NCBI GenBank assembly: GCA_910574455.1
Contig: CAJSYZ010000002.1
Location: 1,699,671-1,763,670 of the forward strand
Reading direction: 5' to 3'
DNA length: 64,000 nucleotides
DNA from: Trichaptum fuscoviolaceum
Lineage: Eukaryota > Basidiomycota > Agaricomycetes > Hymenochaetales > Trichaptaceae
The notes under the pieces were generated by a model. The model was not told the origin of the DNA. It saw nothing but the letters and a program-made list of their open reading frames with translations, and did not search any database. Positions 61,446 through 64,000 of the stretch are shown here, piece by piece. Every line of letters begins with the position of its first letter. The first letter of the stretch is position 1. The position numbers and the translations under genes were made by a program.

Positions 61446-64000
61446 TTAGAAGTCTACGCAGTCCGTAGCCGAATCCCATTTTGAAGCGTCGTCCTCCTCA
61501 TGATCACCATCTCCACCTAAATCCTTGTCCTTGTCCTTGCCCTCGCCCTCGCCGTCGTCCTCGCCGTCGTCCTCGCCCTCGCCGTCGTCATCGCCCTCGC
61601 CGTCGTCATCGCCCTCGCCGTCATCATCGCCCTTGCACTCAATCTTGTCAACTCCCTCGTCCCCGCTCTCACTCAGGTTGTCGTCACCCTCAGCATTAGC
61701 ATGCTCGTCCTCTGCATCACCTTCCACCTCGCCTCTATACTCAGCCACCTCACGCTCTTCACCCTTATCGTCGGTTCCGTCGGTTCCGTCTTCCCAATTA
61801 TCAGCGTCTTCGTCATACGCTTTTTCGCAGGTCGAATCTGCATCTATAACGTCAAAATACAAGGAGAAGTCCCTGCCAGTGATACCCGATCCAACAAGTT
61901 CGGTGTTCTTTCTCGTATCGATATCTGTACTGGCATTGTAAGCTAGGAGGCGGGATCGAACCTTTTCCCAGTTTGATTCAGTGAAGAAAGAGGGATTTGA
62001 CAACAAGTTAACATAGTCGTCCGTATGAGGTTGCCACAGAGCGCTAGTGAAATACCACTCAGCGCCGCCAAGTTCTTCTTTGATATTTTGCAACCGAGCC
62101 ACCTGTTTATCAATGGCAACCTTGACCTATCCATGGGAAGATCAGCGAATAAGGACAATATAAGTGCTGAAAAAAGTAGATACCGCTGTTGCCGCAAGGG
62201 CGAGGGCACTGATAGGCTTTCCTATGGTGTTTCTGTCCAGTATTTTATGCCGACCCATGGCCAAGACAATGTGTACGGACAACACTGAGACCACAAGGTC
62301 AGAGCAGAACAGTCCTTGCTTCTGTACATTTAGGGTCAATGCATGGACACAAAATGCGACAATAAATACTCTTTTACTTACCCTCTCCATACTATACCAG
62401 CTTTCCCATAGAAACGGTTCGGCTTTCTTCTTGTCAACTAGCGACTGCAACGTCTTCACAATTGCTTCGTTTCACATTGATTTTGATTGTTCGCCGCTGA
62501 TAAAACTTGCAACTGATTGCTCAGCTTTCTCAAAAAGTTTCTTGCGCCAGCTATCAGAGCATCTCTGGGCCACCTGAAATACAAGGATCGCATCTCAATT
62601 TGGTAAAGGTGACTTGGAGATAAGTTAGATTGACTCAACTAGAGAACAGATATCGGCGAACTGAGTTTCGTAACTGAATTCCACAGAATCAAACACTTTC
62701 CCCCACAGTGAGCTGATGAGCTTATTGTCCGGAGTTTGCCATGGTGTGACGGACTTTCCAACTGCGCGAAATAGTGAAGGTAATAGAATATGAGTCCATC
62801 CTGCCTGAGTACCGGGAGGGAGACACTGGTTCGTCGCCCTTTTCCTGCCTGGCACGCGAGATCCTTCCCTTCCTTCATTTTGATCCTTGTCCTCAAGTCC
62901 CACTGATGTCTGCATATAAGTAAATCAGCAAAATATGTCATAGAAATGAATTTGATTCGACAAACTGAGCTAGTAGTCCGAGAGACTTTGCGATGACCTT
63001 GATAAGCCCCAGTCACTAACACTTCGGGTCCGGGGGTGCAGGATGCTCTCGTCATTGCAAGGGACGGTGCTCGAGGTGCTAACGACATCTTTCGACCACC
63101 AGACTATTAGTAAGAAAAAAAGGTGAATGTCTACATTTAGAGTGTATCAATCGACTCTCACTTACTTCATTATCAGCCACCAGCGACTGCCTCTTGCGAT
63201 TAGAGGTAGCGGATCCAAGCTCCGGCTGCAGCACGTCAGAAAGCTGTTATCCGTGGCAAGTGAACAGCTCGAAAAGAAGCACTTACTGTCATATCGGCCT
63301 CAGGCCGATAAGGAATGTCAGAGGGTTTCCTCTTCTTACTCAAGTCCTTTCCGCCTGATCAGATACGAACTTAAAATGCCGGTTACCATAGAATTGACGC
63401 TTACTGTGGCACCGGCCTGTGTGTCCATGTCAGTCAACAATGACTTCTTGATCTTGACAGCCTTATTAGCCTATTGAGATGGTTTAAAATAAGTAAACAT
63501 AAAATGAAGGAATTCATTGCACGTGAAGGTAGAAGAATTACCACATTAACCTGAGAGTCGGTGTCTGGTGGCGACTTCCTCTTTCCGTTCTTTGTGACTG
63601 TGATGTCCTATTCATATTCACACATTAGCGCTCAACTTGAAGTGAAGAAGGAAACGAATAGTTGCCACAGGAGAGCACCGGAAGTGAGCCTACAGTGCAT
63701 CGACACTCACACATACCTGTACACGGGGTTCCAAGGCTAGTGATTGCACCTTACAACCATAAATAAGGGGGGAACGAGAGAAGTTGAGATAAGATAGACT
63801 TACCGGTGCGCTAAGCTGCGAAATAGCAGTCCTCTTGTTTGCATCCTATCAAAATACCAATTCAGTAAGCAATGAAGGAAGGATGTACCATGAAGATCAC
63901 TGTCTGGTACTCACCTGTCCACCTGGATTTATCTTGTTATTCTTATCCTCGAGTACGGGAAGGGATTACTCAGTAGATTGAAAAAATGTAGAATGATATG
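61446..64000 (-). CDS. Hypothetical intron-rich protein with mini-exons and acidic tail; runs off the right edge
   Basis: Unknown protein, possibly nuclear. At its 5' side (right edge) seven small exons follow one another, 63915-63947, 63804-63845, 63717-63749, 63551-63607, 63405-63470, 63287-63346 and 63166-63225, all multiples of three and all phase 0. Several carry a similar basic motif (KNGKRKSPPDTD, SKKRKPSDIPY, SNRKRQSLVAD). Downstream exons look folded: ILLPSLFRAVGKSVTPWQTP, SLWGKVFDSVEFSYETQFAD, VAQRCSDSWRKKLFEKAEQS, KKKAEPFLWESWYSMER, GRHKILDRNTIGKPISALAL and LGGAEWYFTSALWQ. The tail is an Asp/Gly/Glu repeat (GDDDGEG) ending DSATDCVDF. Between the SWRKK exon and KTLQSLVDKKK there is an in-frame TGA (62472-62474), so either a weak intron is removed there or the gene is broken. 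I do not recognise the family. Confidence 0.55.

Overview
This window is nuclear DNA of a filamentous basidiomycete, most likely an Agaricomycete. Nearly every recognisable gene is broken by many short GT-AG introns of about 50-70 nt, genes lie close together on both strands, and the protein set is fungal. No operons, ribosome binding sites, CRISPR arrays or convincing tRNA/rRNA genes are seen. Exon structures were read by eye, so outer limits are firmer than internal junctions.

Left part (1-26 kb): an uncertain gene edge; two tandem paralogous beta-hydroxyacid dehydrogenases (minus); actin-related protein Arp5 of the INO80 remodeller (plus); a Sec4/Rab8 GTPase (minus); an 8.7 kb gene for a large UvrD-like SF1 helicase (plus); a fungal ABC transporter (minus); the splicing factor Yju2 (plus); and nucleoporin Nic96/Nup93 (minus), whose start codon overlaps the ATG of a small unknown gene on the other strand.

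Middle part (26-54 kb): a 1.8 kb gap with a TATA-led segment full of complementary stems; the proteasome assembly chaperone Ump1 (minus) divergent from an RNF14-like RBR ubiquitin ligase (plus); a multi-KH RNA-binding protein; V-ATPase subunit C (minus) divergent from a mitochondrial 3-mercaptopyruvate sulfurtransferase (plus); a small basic protein of unknown role; a Gfo/Idh/MocA dehydrogenase; an SLC33A1-type acetyl-CoA transporter; a cytochrome P450; and a single-exon unknown gene. Gene-poor gaps lie at 38.7-40.5, 41.1-44.3 and 46.0-47.1 kb. The genes are mostly housekeeping and do not form an obvious biosynthetic cluster.

Right part (54-64 kb): a GCNA-like SprT metalloprotease with several SUMO-interaction-like motifs, then a complete non-autonomous LTR retrotransposon at 57533-61313. 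It has two 602-bp LTRs with no difference seen, a 5-bp target duplication (CCGTG), and an internal region with no gag-pol, filled instead by a degenerate repeat array and CAG/CAA repeats. Just beyond it is the 3' part of a gene that runs off the window. That gene has an acidic tail, an in-frame TGA, and a chain of seven phase-0 mini-exons coding for related basic motifs. The retrotransposon and the mini-exon gene are the most unusual objects in the window.
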